Notes: generated by a model from the letters alone, not told the origin. A stretch of DNA of 64,000 nucleotides from Elmis aenea (GCA_947652605.1 OX393576.1:49266966-49330965), one strand, 5' to 3'; counted from the first letter of the stretch, positions 33,830 through 46,108 are shown. Made by a program: numbers and translations.

Positions 33830-34766
33830 TTTTTAATCGGAAAAAACTAAAACTATGGTCGTAACAACAGAAGAAAAGGTATAACATCACTTTAAATGGG
33901 CTTAGGTTGAAACCAGGGCTGTGGAGTCGGAGTCGGAGTTTAGAAGGAATTTCTGGTCAGTGGAGTCGGAGTCGGAATTTAGAAGGAATTTCTGGTCAGT
34001 GGAGTCGGAGTCGGGTACAAAAAAAAATTGCTAGATGGTTCTTTGCCGCAAAATTTAAACTCAAATTTTAAATAATTTTTTTATATTTCTTTTCTTTTTC
34101 TTATATTACACATCATAAAATGTCTTAGTATTTAATTTTGTCGGAGTCGGAGTCGGAGTCGAACTACTGAAATTATCAGGAGTCGGAGTCGGAGTCGACT
34201 TTTTTTTACCGACTCCGCAGCCCTGGTTGAAACACGTAGAAAGCTTAAATATTTAGGAGTGATCATAGAGAAAAATGGAGGAATGGACATGGAAATAAGC
34301 GAAAGGACAGGAAATGTGGGAAGAATATTTAACAGATTATGAACAACATTTTTTAGAAATAGAGAAACCCCAAAACGAAAAAAAGTGGAAGTGGCAAAAA
34401 AGGTAGGTAGTAACTCAGGCATTTTATATGGAAGTGAAACCTAGACACTCACAAATAAAAATAGTAGTATTTGCAGCTGAAAAAACAAAAAATGATAGAA
34501 TCAGAAATGAATCACATAGAGAACGATTAAAGATAAAATCAGTTAAAACAAAAATACAAGAAAGACAGCTGGGATGGTTGGGTCACATTTATAGGATGAA
34601 AGAAGAAAGGTTAACCAGAAGAGCTTATGAAGCAAGATCACAGGGAAAAACCAAAAGAGGTAGACCGAGAAAAACCTGGCAAGACAAAGTAAAAAAATCA
34701 GCAACATATAGAAACATCAAGTGGAAAGACATAAAAAAGCTAGCCGAAGACAGAAAACATAAATAA
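33830..34766 (+). pseudogene. LINE 3' end, split by a MITE
   Basis: Upstream of the MITE a reading TMVVTTEEKV is followed by VET; downstream the frame resumes with RRKLKYLGVIIEKNGG and MDMEISERTGNVGRIF, then YGSET and TLTNKN. The final open part (34428-34766) has RIRNESHRERLKIKSV, RQLGWLGHIYRMKEERL and KTKRGRPRKTW. This is the region after the RT domain of insect RTE/jockey-like LINEs, ending with the conserved WLGH and GRPRKTW motifs. Stops at several codons show that it is dead. A 312-bp hAT MITE interrupts it at 33914-34225. A natural stop occurs at 34764-34766, followed by an A-rich run near 34825. Confidence 0.85.
33914..34225. mobile_element. GAGTCGG-repeat hAT MITE, 312 bp
   Basis: Ends are CAGGGCTGTGGAGTCGG (33914) and CCGACTCCGCAGCCCTG (to 34225). 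It is bounded by exact GTTGAAAC copies (33906-33913 and 34226-34233), the 8-bp hAT duplication. GAGTCGG is iterated near both ends, and a block of about 46 bp (GGAATTTCTGGTCAGTG) is repeated near the left end. It splits a LINE pseudogene. A diverged GACTCC-rich piece at 48758-48830 appears related. Confidence 0.92.
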
Positions 34767-34769
34767 AAG

Positions 34770-36090
34770 TCAGCACAACTCAACAGTCCTACACCTAACA
34801 GTAGAAGGACTCATGACTAAATTAAAAAAAAAAAACAAATATAAAAATTTAAATAAAATCATTTACTCCTGTTTATCCTTTATCCTCTTCACATGACTTC
34901 TTCGAAAAGACTGACAACCCTCGAAATATAAGGGTACAAAAATATCTTTGTTTGCTGATCGTTTAAGGATGTATTAAAACCTATTTTTGTTTATCTTCAT
35001 AATCACGAGATTTTTTGCCCACAATTACATTCGTGCATTCAATTTCGAAGTAATTAGCGCATTAAAAAATTGAGCTCAACACTTTATTTTGAAATATACT
35101 TGAAAGGTGATAGCGTAATATACCTGCGAGAAAATTTGAAGTGTTATCTTGTTAAACTTCAAGAACCCCAAACGGTCCAATTAGGTGAGGGTAACGGAGC
35201 GCGTAGAGAAGCTTAGCATGAGATATGAATGAGGCCCTCCACAATCCGAGTCCAATATCTTATAATAGCCCCCAATATAGAGGTGCTTTTTTGACATTTT
35301 ATGAATATTTAGAGGTTCTAGTTTCCGCGAAACTTTCGAAGGAGAGAATGCCCTCGGGTCAAACTTATTTGACTACCCTACTTATATTTGCAGGAATATC
35401 GGCTGGATAAATACTTCATATTTATTGGCGAGCTAAGCGTAAGTACGTGAATCTGACCAAAATTATGGTTTTCATGTGATTATTATTTCAGATAGATGTG
35501 ACCCTTTATCAAAACTCTACTACGGGTCGTTTACTAAGTTCTTTTATAAGTTTGTACACGTGAAAGGACACGCAAATTTTAGATTTTCGGTAATAAACCA
35601 AAAATAAATCTTGTTTACTACTGGAAAAGTCAGATGATTTTCAACACGCGGCTATAATTTGTTGAATATTTTTTAATGATATATTAATAGCATGTTAAAT
35701 ATGGTAGAATGATGTTTTACGTACCTAATAAGTCTGCGGTGGCAGTGAGAAAGGAGAGCACTATCGCAAAAACTACGACCATTAGACGCGCACGTCTGAT
35801 GGCCATGGGAAATAGCGTAGACCTTCAACCGATGCCGCATGCCGACTGACGCTGCCACCACGACGTTCCGTATGCCACCTGATGAAACGCCTGCGTGGTG
35901 GTTAAGATTAACTGTTTTATTAAATAGAGAGTATTTTTCTTGTGTAGCTTTAATTGCGTGATTTTTATATAATTGGTTGTCAGTTTTAATTTCCGCGAAT
36001 TAGGTATTTTCACTTTTACTACGTGACTAAACCATTCCGTGGGATGTTTGTCCACGTAACCATTTTTTTTTTGGTAGTAGTAAACATTTT
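34770..36090. other. Intergenic stretch, nothing recognised
   Basis: No supported gene or repeat pair was found. Confidence 0.5.
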
Positions 36091-36093
36091 ACG

Positions 36094-37627
36094 TACAGGG
36101 TGTGCCAAATAAAAAGCCAATCAATAAACTCTCGTAAATAGCAAGTAGTGGGTATTAAAAATAGTTAAATTAAACAATATTTTTCCATTTTAGAGAGCAG
36201 GATAGCTGTTTTTTTCAACTCATCGCATCAGTGTCGGATTTACACTATCAGTCATAAAAAGTTGCAATTTTATTTGTAATTAATATGTATGCACTTCCCT
36301 ACCATATTTTGTATAGTCGAAAATGTGCTTTCGAGATTTTGGCTCGCGAAAGATTGAGAAACATTGGCCTTAACTTAGACAGGAACTCGTAAACAATTCG
36401 TGTTAAGAAAGAATTTCCTAATTCTCAACATTTGGAACCTTCAGTAATCGAGAATTAGAAACCGTACGTCTCGAAAATTCCGGATATCATCTTTTTATGC
36501 AAATTCTGTTGAAGACAAGTTTAAAAAATTTTAATGTGATTTGGCAGGGCAAAAATTAGCTGGTCATATGATAGCTGATGTCGCGCGTGCATGTCTGGCG
36601 GCGTTCTTTGAAACTATCCCTAGAAGTTTTTCCTGGAATTTTTTACCAGCAGTGTAACTATGTAACTGTTAAATCGCGATAATTGGGAAAAATGTTCTTT
36701 GGGATACATTGCGAGTAGTACGTTTACTTTCAATTACTAGTGGGTTCAAAGAGCAACTTTCCCGTTCTATTTCAGGATTTGAGAACGAGAAAGTGTGAAA
36801 AATTTCCGAAATAATATGTCAAATGTTAGCCGAAATCGAAACTTAAAAAAACATTATTTTTTAAGACATCTTTTGAGTAGGTTTTATGAAGGTTTTATAT
36901 TATTTAACAAATAAAAGAACAAATGTCGATATCATAAGCATAAGTTAATAAATAATTTGGCTAAAAAAATAATAAAAATAATTACTCTCGCCATACGTAA
37001 TACAGGGTGTCCCAATTATACACTGCCAAAAAGCAGGTGCATATTCCTGAGTGAAAATGATGACCATTTGTCAAATATTTTGTTATCCGAAAATGCTTCT
37101 TTTCAAAGTTAGAGACCTCCATCCATACCTCCAAAGTTGCAAGAAAAAAAGATCAAAAAATCGATTACGTCCTAGCCGTTTAAGCTAGAGCTATCAAACT
37201 TTGCCGAAATGTTAAGGTGTTTCCCATTGACTTTATGGGATAATTAAAAAGAAAACACGTAATTGGACGTATGATTTATAGTCAGGTCATCCGCTTACCA
37301 TCTTCAGAATTTTTTTCTCTGGAATAAAATTGAAAATGTCATTCGTCCATAAGAAAGTACGACTTAAGAGGAAAAAATTCGTGCCTTTTTGTTTTTTGCT
37401 ATAAAAATACTTAATATTTTTTTGGGTAACAGTTAAAATTACAAAATTATTTCAAAAATTCAACATTTTGAAAACTTTTTTCGAAAACACTACAACCATT
37501 TTTTTTTCAAATTTTAGTATTACAGCGTTTTTTTTTTGTGGTGAAATGCTGCTTGGGTCAATTCTCTTGAATTCTCGTGAGTTGGGATTAAATTAAAAAA
37601 AAAAAATCTTTTTTAGCACGCTGTGGT
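36094..37627. other. Intergenic stretch with two unpaired MITE ends
   Basis: TACAGGGTGTGCC at about 36094 and TACAGGGTGTCCC at about 37001 match the terminus of the foldback family. Neither has an opposite end in the neighbourhood. The minus strand near 36366 reads CAATGTTTCTCAATC, a hAT-like end, also unpaired. No genes are seen. Confidence 0.5.
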
Positions 37628-37942
37628 TGTTCATATGTCATAAACAAGCGGACGAAAGGTGATTTTCACAGACGCCATTTGCAAAAATGAGGTTAATTAG
37701 AGCGCCTGGAGCGACATTTTAAACGTTTTACGCCCATAAATACAAAAACACACGTTAATACACACAATAATGTATCATATTTATGGCGGATGTCATTTGG
37801 TGGCCACACCTTGTAACGAAAATTCCGATAAACCGCCCCAAACAAATATTTTGATAACGTTTCGACGTCACTGCCGCAAAGTAGGGAGTTATCATCTTCC
37901 TACTCTGTTACCATCTCTCCTACCCACACCACAAATTTTGGG

Positions 37943-37949
37943 TATAAAA
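37943..37949 (+). promoter_or_regulatory. TATA box of the LTR-like region
   Basis: TATAAAA lies within GGTATAAAACGCC. A second TATATAG follows at about 37965. A start site some 30 bp downstream would place all seven hairpins in the transcript. Confidence 0.55.
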
Positions 37950-38020
37950 CGCCGGTACAAATTATATAGAGCTCTCTTTCACAGACGAGCGGGTAAAACC
38001 CAGGTAAGAAAACCCTTCCG

Positions 38021-38561
38021 TTAGACCTCTTGGGCGGTGGTGCGACACGACCAAGAGTTTTCTAAGTCCCGATCCGATTTCCGAACTTAGTCTCTTTTAA
38101 GCGGAGGTGTGACACGATTAAAAGAGCTAAGTCCGAATATTTGAACTTAGACTATTTTGAGCGGAGGTGCGACACGATCAAAATAGCTAAGTCCGAATTC
38201 CCGTCTTTGAATTATTTTACACATATGAAAGCATACCCTGAGTCCGTACTTAGTCTCTTTTAAGCGGAGGTGTGACACGATTAAAAGAGCTAAGTCCGAA
38301 TTCCCGTCTTTGAAACTATTTTACAGATATGGTAGCATACCCTGAGTCCGTACTTAGTCTCTTTTAAGCGGAGGTGTGACACGATTAAAAGAGCTAAGTC
38401 CGAGTATTTGAACTTAGTCTAGTTTGGGCGGAGGTGCGACACGACCAAAATAGCTAAGTCCGAATTCCCGCCTTTGAATTATTTTACTTATATCGTAGCA
38501 TACCCGGAGTCCGTACTTGGTCTCTTTTAAGCGAAGGTGTGACACGATTAAAAGAGCCAAG
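38021..38561 (+). repeat. Array of seven hairpins with constant loop and covarying stems
   Basis: The units lie at 38021-38065, 38086-38131, 38146-38191, 38249-38294, 38353-38398, 38413-38458 and 38516-38561. Each has the form CTTAG-N-stem, a 17-base loop (GCGGAGGTGTGACACGA or close variants), then the complementary stem and CTAAG. Stems differ but stay paired: CTCTTTTAA with TTAAAAGAG, CTATTTTGA with TCAAAATAG, CTCTTGG with CCAAGAG. The last unit changes CTTAG/CTAAG to CTTGG/CCAAG on both sides. Unit six has one mismatch. Unit starts are spaced 60, 103, 104, 60 and 103 bases after the second unit, so the array grew in larger blocks. It lies inside an LTR-like transcribed region. Confidence 0.9.
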
Positions 38562-38886
38562 TCCGAATTTCAACTTTTTAATTATTTCACCAATACCGTA
38601 ACCCCGTGTCCGGACTTCAGAATCAAAATCAGAATGAGAATCTAAATTCATTTGAACCCTAATTGTATTAAACAAATACTGGCCCCATTATTAATAACTG
38701 CTTTACAATTATGTTTTGAGTATTAATTATTTGTTTTACACCAATTATTGTATTTTATGTAAATAAAGAAACCAAAATAAAGATAACCATTTTAAACCGT
38801 CTAAGTTTTATTCAACGAGAGACCCCTGGAATCTACATTCTCCAACAGAGCTACAGGAATAAAGGAAACAACCCCTACAACAAATT

Positions 38887-38897
38887 TGGCGCCCGAG
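38887..38897 (+). promoter_or_regulatory. Retrotransposon primer-binding site
   Basis: TGGCGCCCGAG follows the ACAACA end after AATT, the same 4-base gap as in the gypsy element at 956-959. The first ten bases match the lysine-type primer-binding site of retroelements. Confidence 0.65.
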
Positions 38898-40384
38898 AAA
38901 GATTAAGTTAAAAAATATATATAAGAAAGCAAAACCGAAAAGAAACAAAAAGCGTCACAACCTGTTTGTTTGATGTTTAAAAAAGCACTTAATTGGTCGG
39001 TAATACTACTTAATACTTAGGTACTACTTAAAACCCTGTGTCTGTGTATCCCTTTAGTTGACACTTACTTTACTTCTCTCAGCAAACTAAAATAATTTTA
39101 CCTTTAAAAGTATGTGTTTGTGAACATTGGTCGATTTTGCATTCAAAAATTTTTTAGGTGTAAGGTCAGCTTAAATTTATTTTCATGGTATTTACGTGTA
39201 CTCACGAACCACTGATTAAAAGCAGCGGTTGAACCAAAAAAGTGTGTGTGAACTGTACGTACTAACTAATAATAGTTTAACTATTGCCATAATAATCGAC
39301 ACACCCTGTATAAAGTTACATAACATTTAAAAAGGTAATTTAAAACGATTTTCAACGCTTTGATCGGACCAATGAAACATGAAAAGTCTCTTGCAAGCAT
39401 GTGTTACATTAAAAAAAATGAAGATGTTTTAGGTTTCTAATAACACTAGTTCTGCTATTTTAGTTGAAACGACGCGACGCATCCCTGCGTGTCGCTACAC
39501 TGTTATTACGTTCTAGCAGTGGGGAGTGGGAAAAAGTATCTCAACTTATTAAGGGGTCTCTAAGCGGTTAGGTAACAGTCAATAATAATTTTCACGGAAG
39601 CATAAGGGTTAAAATTGCCCAAATCTGACTACTTGCTGACTCGACAGTAATCATCTATCACCGCAGCAAATACGATAAAGATTACGGAAAGTATAAGTTG
39701 TATAAACTAAATTTATAAATATTTAATGACTTACATCCTTTTTTGGTTAGCTTTATCTGTTCCGTTTTAATTGACTTATTTATTTCTTACAATGATTGTT
39801 CACATCGTTGACGAATTAAATCTACTCACTAAATAAAGTGCAGCGAGATGTAAAAACCAATGGTATGCCAAAATTATACCAACGTTTATTTTAAAAATTT
39901 GCTCTCTTGCAACGCCAAATTTACGCTGGTGCAGTAAAAATAATTATGCAACTGGAGATAATCTAATAATCATCGATTATTTTGACGAGATGACCAGTAT
40001 TAGACTGTGCTGCAAGTGCTCAAAATATCGCATTGCGCCAGTATTATAATTTAAAATGTCGCTTCACTTAAAAAAAAAACAACGTTAATGTGGATTCTTT
40101 TGTTTTTTTTTTTTTTTTTTTAAATGTTTTATTAGTACCACTCTACCAGTAGTTCCAGTTAATCTAAGCTCATACCTTCCATATTAATTGCCTATATTGT
40201 TATTTAAAATAAAGATAATTCAAATAAAGTGTATCTAAACGTTATTTTTCAATGAAAAAATTTCGTCGATCTACATTAAATAAAACCTGTTAGTTACTGT
40301 CACATATCTTATGAATATGTTTAACCTAATTGTTTTAATAGCTTAGGTGAATAATTTAATAGTATAAATAAGCTTAATTATGTT
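38898..40384. other. Truncated retroelement leader, then AT-rich DNA
   Basis: The first 60 bases are an A-rich leader. No gag or pol remains. An ACACACCCTGTATA word near 39300 is an unpaired MITE-like end. No gene is seen. Confidence 0.5.
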
Positions 40385-40394
40385 TTTTTAGTAG

Positions 40395-40562
40395 GATTCT
40401 TGTTAGAGATGCCGCCGAGACGAGAAATTTCTCGGTCTCGTCTCCTCTCGAAAACGCGAGAAGAGACAAGCCTTTTTGTCGTCTCGATAATTCGAGGGGA
40501 GACGAGATTTCAATCCCCGAGATCTCGACGAGACGATACGAGACTCGAGAATCTCGAAAATT
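40395..40562. repeat. GAGACGAG-rich repeat, probable MITE end
   Basis: The block starts TAGAGATGCCGCCGAGACG and is filled with GAGACGAG, CTCGTCTC and TCTCGA words in both orientations, giving several hairpins. It resembles the outer parts of the hAT MITE at 28515-29338 in style. A right terminus and an 8-bp duplication were not found. Confidence 0.5.
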
Positions 40563-40658
40563 TATTTAATTTGTTATTGAAATATTTAACGATGGATTTT
40601 ATTTTTATAGAGTAAATAATCATATTATTTCATTATTGTTTGTTATCAAATGTTTATA

Positions 40659-41065
40659 CAGGGTGTCACACAAAAAATGCCGCAAGCTGTAACTCCGTTG
40701 TTTGTGGTCTGATTTTGGTGAACAAAAAACTAAATGAAATGGCTACTCAAATACTATAAACTGAATTGGATTTCAATTTTTTTCAAGGTCAACTTAAATG
40801 TCAAATGATAGTCAATTTTTTTTTCCAAATGGCACCATCTATTTTTTTTACTAAATCTGGTAGACATTTTTTTTCTTAATTTAATGATGTAATCATAAGT
40901 TAATTTTAGTGCTATATATAGAGAATCCTGGATGTCGCGTGTATTCTGTTAAATACACATTCGTTTTTAACTTACTAGCCGTGTATGTGTGTGAGAGGAG
41001 CTTACTTTACGTGGTTTTCAATTGGGATATTATTTCGTTCGGCGTGTATTTACATGTGTATTTAA
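40659..41065. other. Non-coding stretch starting at a TACAGGGTGTCAC end
   Basis: A MITE-like end lies near 40659. The following bases up to the piggyBac-type MITE have no partner end and no gene. Confidence 0.45.
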
Positions 41066-41580
41066 CCCTTTCGCGCCTAATGGGTTATATGTGTACCATG
41101 AAATTTTCAAAAATTACTGAAACGTAAACACATAATAAAAGTATTATTAAATGTCCCACTCGTATTCTAGTCGTTTCAGAGCATGGTGACGCATGGGACA
41201 TATATGTCCCTCTAGGCATTTTTGGTGGGATATATGTATCCCTTTAGTAATGAATAATTTGCAATTCAACAGGAAGAGAAAACTAACTGAGGCGGAATTG
41301 AGGGAGGCAGTTTAGCAAATATGTCCTAGGACGGGCTAACTGCTAGTTACATAATAGTTATAAAAATAAATAAATTATCTTGTTTTATAGTTGTAATTGT
41401 AATAAAATATTTGAAGCAGTTACGTGCCTAGTGGGACTCATTTATCCCATGGGCCCTAATTTCAAAACCGAAAACAAAAATAAATTAAAAATTTGAAAAA
41501 AAACAATATTCATGTTTATAAACATAATAATTTACTTAAAAATGTTAAATTCTCCCAAGAAAAAAGTAGGCGCGAAAGGG
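41066..41580. mobile_element. piggyBac-type MITE, 515 bp
   Basis: Exact 14-bp terminal inverted repeats, CCCTTTCGCGCCTA (41066-41079) and TAGGCGCGAAAGGG (41567-41580), are flanked by TTAA on the left (41062-41065) and TTAT on the right. TTAA targets with CCC-starting ends are the piggyBac signature. Internal palindromic words such as GGGACATATATGTCCC are present. No ORF is present. Confidence 0.8.
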
Positions 41581-41653
41581 TTATTTTAGTTAATCGACTT
41601 TTAAACAATTTTGTATTTTATGAGATATTATTTATTAAAGATATACATTTTCG

Positions 41654-42284
41654 TATACAGGGTGTCCCGGATTACATTTCCAGCATGGACATCTCTTTTA
41701 AAAGTAGAAAATTCCTCGCGCTTCAGATGTTATAGCAAAAAATATGAAAATGTCGAATTTCTTTTTTCTCTCATAACTTTTTTGTCTTAATCATTAAATC
41801 AATTTTATTTGTTCCTTCTTGGGATACTTTTTTATGTAAAATGTAACCATTATTTCATATTATTTTTAACACCTATCTTTTTCGAGATATTACTCCTAAT
41901 ATGGGTTTTTCTTATGGGCCGCGAAGTTGGCTATATAATAGTCAAATGTGCGTTTTTTTTTCTTTTAAGTGAGATATTACTTGCTATATTTATTTTTATA
42001 AATAATCTAAAATAATGGTTACATTCTACAAAAAAAAGTACCCCAAGAAGGAACAAATAAAATTGATCTAATGATTCAGACAAAAAAGTTAGGAGAGAAA
42101 AAGAAATTCGACATTTTCATATTTTTTGCTATAACATCTGAAGCAGGAAGAAATTTTCTACTTTTGAAAATTGATTGTGGATCCTCTCATACTAAGGAAT
42201 AATTCATCTTATTTAAACAAACCTTTATCTTTTATAATAAGCGAGATCCCCATGCTGGAAATGTAATCTGGGACACCCTGTATA
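41654..42284. mobile_element. TATACAGGGTGTCCC foldback MITE, 631 bp
   Basis: Both ends begin TATACAGGGTGTCCC, followed by the shared words ATTACATTTCCAG and CATGG. The arms are about 200 bp and pair almost throughout; the right arm carries roughly 85 extra bases not present in the left. The centre is an AT-rich non-coding segment. Confidence 0.88.
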
Positions 42285-43012
42285 TAGAACAAAATATTGA
42301 TATAAGTATGACAATATTGATATATCATAAGTAATTTATTTGTTTGGAATTATTTTATGAATGTCAAAATAACAGTTCATGCAAACAAGTGGCTTTTTAC
42401 AAGCAAGACATCCGAAAGTTGTGTGTTTACTCCACTGAATAAGTAAAAATGAAACAATATTATAGCTATTCACCTCTTAAAAGGCCAAAAGACTTAACTC
42501 AACTTACCTTAATTTTAGAATATGTATAGGCACGTATTATATGTATATGAAATTGCAGGTTTAAGCATTTTTAGTCATGTATTCTTAAGAATACATACGA
42601 CGCTGAAATGAACAAAAAAAGATGAAATAGTAATTATCCGCCGCGTTTTTATTCTGGGCACACGGGTCTGATTGACCCTAAATGACATTTTCCATTTTTT
42701 TAAGTTTCATATACTGTAACCGTACTGTACTGTACTGTACATAGGCCGCACTGTTGTGGAAAAGTAATTATTACTCTTACATTTATTGTTGTCAATTATG
42801 GTTCGTCATCGACTTTGTAAAAGTTGGACCCTCAAACGTTGTATAACGTAATACACAGGTCTAGAGCAATTATTACACAGTAATAAACAATAAAACACAA
42901 CAATTTATCAACAATCTCCTTTATTTTTCGAACGGCTGTACATTTCTCGGTGGTTGGTTCTTAACTACCTAAGCGCGACTGTCCCCAGATTTTAGGTCCC
43001 CTGTTGCTAGCC

Positions 43013-45046
43013 CTTTTTTATTGTCGTTGCCTCTTTGTCATTATTTCCTATAAACACAAAACCGGGTTTTTACGAAAAAAAAACGGTTTTTAGACAAAAT
43101 GCGTTATAAAAATAAAGTTCTCGATTTCGGTTAACTAAATATCCAATTAAAGGCTTATAATCCTCTAATGCAGATTCTTAATTCAGTTATAACAAATACT
43201 TAATAGAATTGTTGTTGCTCCTAAGTAACCTAAATTTACATAATAATTTGATTTTAATGTTTCAACTTCTAACATCTTTCGGCATAATTGTAACTGGGAA
43301 AAACAAAATTTAGTTTAATGCAATAGTTAAAAAATCAAGCATATAAATGAGTTTTCATCGTGCTAGATCTTGTATCGATTTTTCTACACTTAATTTCTGT
43401 GTAAACAACGTTTTTGTTAAAAATAATCTGTAAAATAACTTAAAAATCAGATGTGCGTTTTATAGCAATTTTTTAAATTAAATTTTAATTCTCGTTAATA
43501 TTTTATGTAGTTTGAGCTGCGCGTGCATTACTTTTTATTCCGAGTTGGCGTGATATGTGTTAATTCTATTGTTTGTAGTTGTCGAGCTTGCACACAGCTT
43601 AGTCTCGATAATATTAACCATTAAAAATAGTATGCGCGTTATAGTTAGGTTTATGAGCAGGCACTAAAATGTGTGCTTTTTTCGACAAAAAAATCGATTT
43701 TTTTAAAACTACAGCAAATGGCTTCAAACTTCTTATTTAATGTGTGATAAAACGCAATAAATATATAATAAAACAAAGTAGGCTTTATTTTAATAAACCG
43801 TATTTAACAGAAGCGCTGGTTTATAATTATTATGCCTATTATACAGGTGCAATCCAAAATGTCCTTATCTTTGGTAAACGCGCCAAATGATTGTTATATT
43901 GTGTGTACCAACACCTTCACCATAGATCTAGAATTTGCGATATACTTGTAAAATGCTTTCCCCGCTACATACAAATAGCTAAGCTTACGGAACCAGTACT
44001 GTTGCAAAACAATCTCAAAGCAAATTGTGCAAAAGCCTCTAGGGATTATTTTAACAAATATAATATACCAATAGATTACCATATTTGACTTACCTCTAGT
44101 CTCCTGTCAATACACTCTTTCATTTTAGAAACAAAGTTGTATTAAAGAATTCAGATTGGTTTTGTACCAAAAGCTTATGAAATTTTAATGTTATATCCAA
44201 AGACATATCTTAAAACTATTACATATCTAAACAAAATTCTTTTTGAAGACCACTTGTTAATTGTACAAAATAGTTAAAGTGCTCTTCTACGATTGGTACT
44301 ATGTTTCCGTCAAGGTATATACTGTCAAAATCACATGTAATACACCTAGGTGTTTTATGGATTACCGATTCCTTTTGGTTAAACTACGAAATATTTGTAT
44401 TATTTGATAGTTTAGCTAGCTATTTTATACAATACCTACTTATTACATAAAATAACGTAATTGTGCAAAATAAACAATAAATTAAATAGATAAAGACCGA
44501 ATATTAAAACTTGGGGAAGTAACTATTTTTCGGTAGACTCCTTAAGGTTAATTTTATTAATATGTAGTTCTAGGCCAGGGGTGGCTAACCTATGGCACGA
44601 GTACCACAGCTGGCACATAGAAAAAATTTATTGGCACGCGGGAGGAATAGTTGCTTTCCTAAAATTTTTGATAAATTAATACTTTTTTTAAATAATGAAT
44701 TAATAACTAAATTATATTTATTATCTAGTTCAAAAAGCATTTTATTAAAAGTAACGAAATACCAACCTGATATAAAAAGCATTCAACAAAAATCGCATTA
44801 AAAATTCATATGTTAATTCTTATTGTATGTACCTACTTAATTAATGTTGTTTGAAAAGAAAACACATGTATTGTGCATTTATTATTTTTGTCTAATTACA
44901 CCTTTGTATTGGTAAAACTAATATTTCTTTTAAAATCTAGTTATGTATTTTTATCTTTAGTTGTTGTTGTTTAATTACAAATTTCCATTAGTGGTTAATA
45001 TAGGTATATAAATTAAACTATGGTTTGCTGGTTTCTAACAGGTTTT
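43013..45046. other. Non-coding interior of the inverted-repeat pair
   Basis: No gene is supported. Short open frames near 43891-44088 have no recognisable motif. Confidence 0.45.
44576..44650 (+). mobile_element. hAT terminus (one end)
   Basis: CAGGGGTGGCTAACCTATGG followed by TGGCACATAGAAAAA and TTGGCACGCGGG is the classic outer end of a hAT element. No partner was found. Confidence 0.6.
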
Positions 45047-45672
45047 TACAGGGTGTGTATAAATTGGCGGAAGCGCTACACGTGGCGATGTTCTTCGTAA
45101 AATTCTGTCGAAAATCTTAATACAAAAATGTTGTACCATGCTTGCTGTGTCTGCAAGAGATCCTCAAAGTTTTGACATTTAGTCCTTTAATAAGCGTTAT
45201 TATTTAATATTTGTTAATGAAAAAGCTGCGATTTGGAATAAAAATAAATTTCGAATAATATATTTTCCTAGATATTGTGTTTTTCCTTTGAAAAATTGGT
45301 GTTGGAAATATGTTAATCAATGATTTGAATGAAAATAATACATATGGCAACATTGTCTTTAGCTGTCATCTCTGTTTTTCTCGTAATTATTTCTTGTTTG
45401 TATTAGACGATACCTAAAAGAGTGCTGCTATGTTTATGAACTGAAGGCTTTCAGTCCGAATAAATATTATAAATATCTAAGAAAAATTGCTAATAAAAAA
45501 ATGTCCAAACGCAAATCAATGGATGCAATGTTGCCAAATTTTTGTTTTTTTAAATGGTTCCTGAGGCGCTAGGTAGTATGGTACAACATTTTTGTATTAG
45601 GATTTTCGACTTAGAATTTTACGAAGAACATCGTCACGTGTAGCGCTTCCGCCAATTTATACACACCCTGCA
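45047..45672. mobile_element. TACAGGGTGTGTATAAA foldback MITE, 626 bp
   Basis: The left end TACAGGGTGTGTATAAATTG and the complementary right end define arms of about 100 bp that share GGCGGAAGCGCTACACG and GTTCTTCGTAAAATTCT. The right terminus has one change (TGCA for TGTA). The middle is non-coding. Confidence 0.87.
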
Positions 45673-46108
45673 TAAATATTTTTATTTATTAAAACGTCCT
45701 ACATGTTTCGCCGAAACTAGGTTTTTTCAGAATCCTCAGGGATGTTTTAATGCGATTTAAAAAAAATTTGGTAATGTTGAAATAATTAATAAGTTAAAAT
45801 TTTGTTTATGCTGGAAATTGTTGAAATTGAAAATTAAAATGATTTAGATTATATTTTTAAAGAAGATTAGCTCACAAAGGAAACAAACCTTTTTATTTCC
45901 ATTGTTTAAAATAATGTTTAAAACTAAAACCAACCAACCAACCAAAGGGGATGACAACAGGGAACCAAAAATCTTGGACGATCGCGCTTAAGTAATTAAG
46001 ATCCAACCACCGAAAAATGTACGGCCGGTCGAAAAATAAAAGAGTTTGTTGCTAAAATTGTTATTTCATTCGTTTCTCACTGTGTAGTATTGATCTAGAC
46101 CTGTGTAT

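Larger units (their letters stand above)
37628..38882 (+). repeat. LTR-like region with promoter, hairpin array and poly(A) signal
   Basis: A TATA box (GGTATAAAACG, 37941-37951), a downstream transcribed-type region, AATAAA signals near 38761 and 38779, and an ACAACA end at 38877-38882 are followed, four bases later, by the primer-binding site TGGCGCCCGAG at 38887-38897. This is the order expected in a 5' LTR and leader. The left border is set at TGTTCATATG because it pairs as TGTT...AACA; this choice is uncertain. No second LTR or gag/pol ORF is visible downstream, so this is a truncated element. Seven hairpin units lie between the TATA box and the AATAAA signals, so they would be present in the RNA. 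Confidence 0.6.

Noticed and set aside
42725..42741. TACTG microsatellite
   Set aside because: Only about three units; not worth calling as a satellite.
43891..44088. Open frames on both strands at the same place
   Set aside because: Opposed frames of equal length with no conserved motif are likely chance in low-stop AT-rich sequence.
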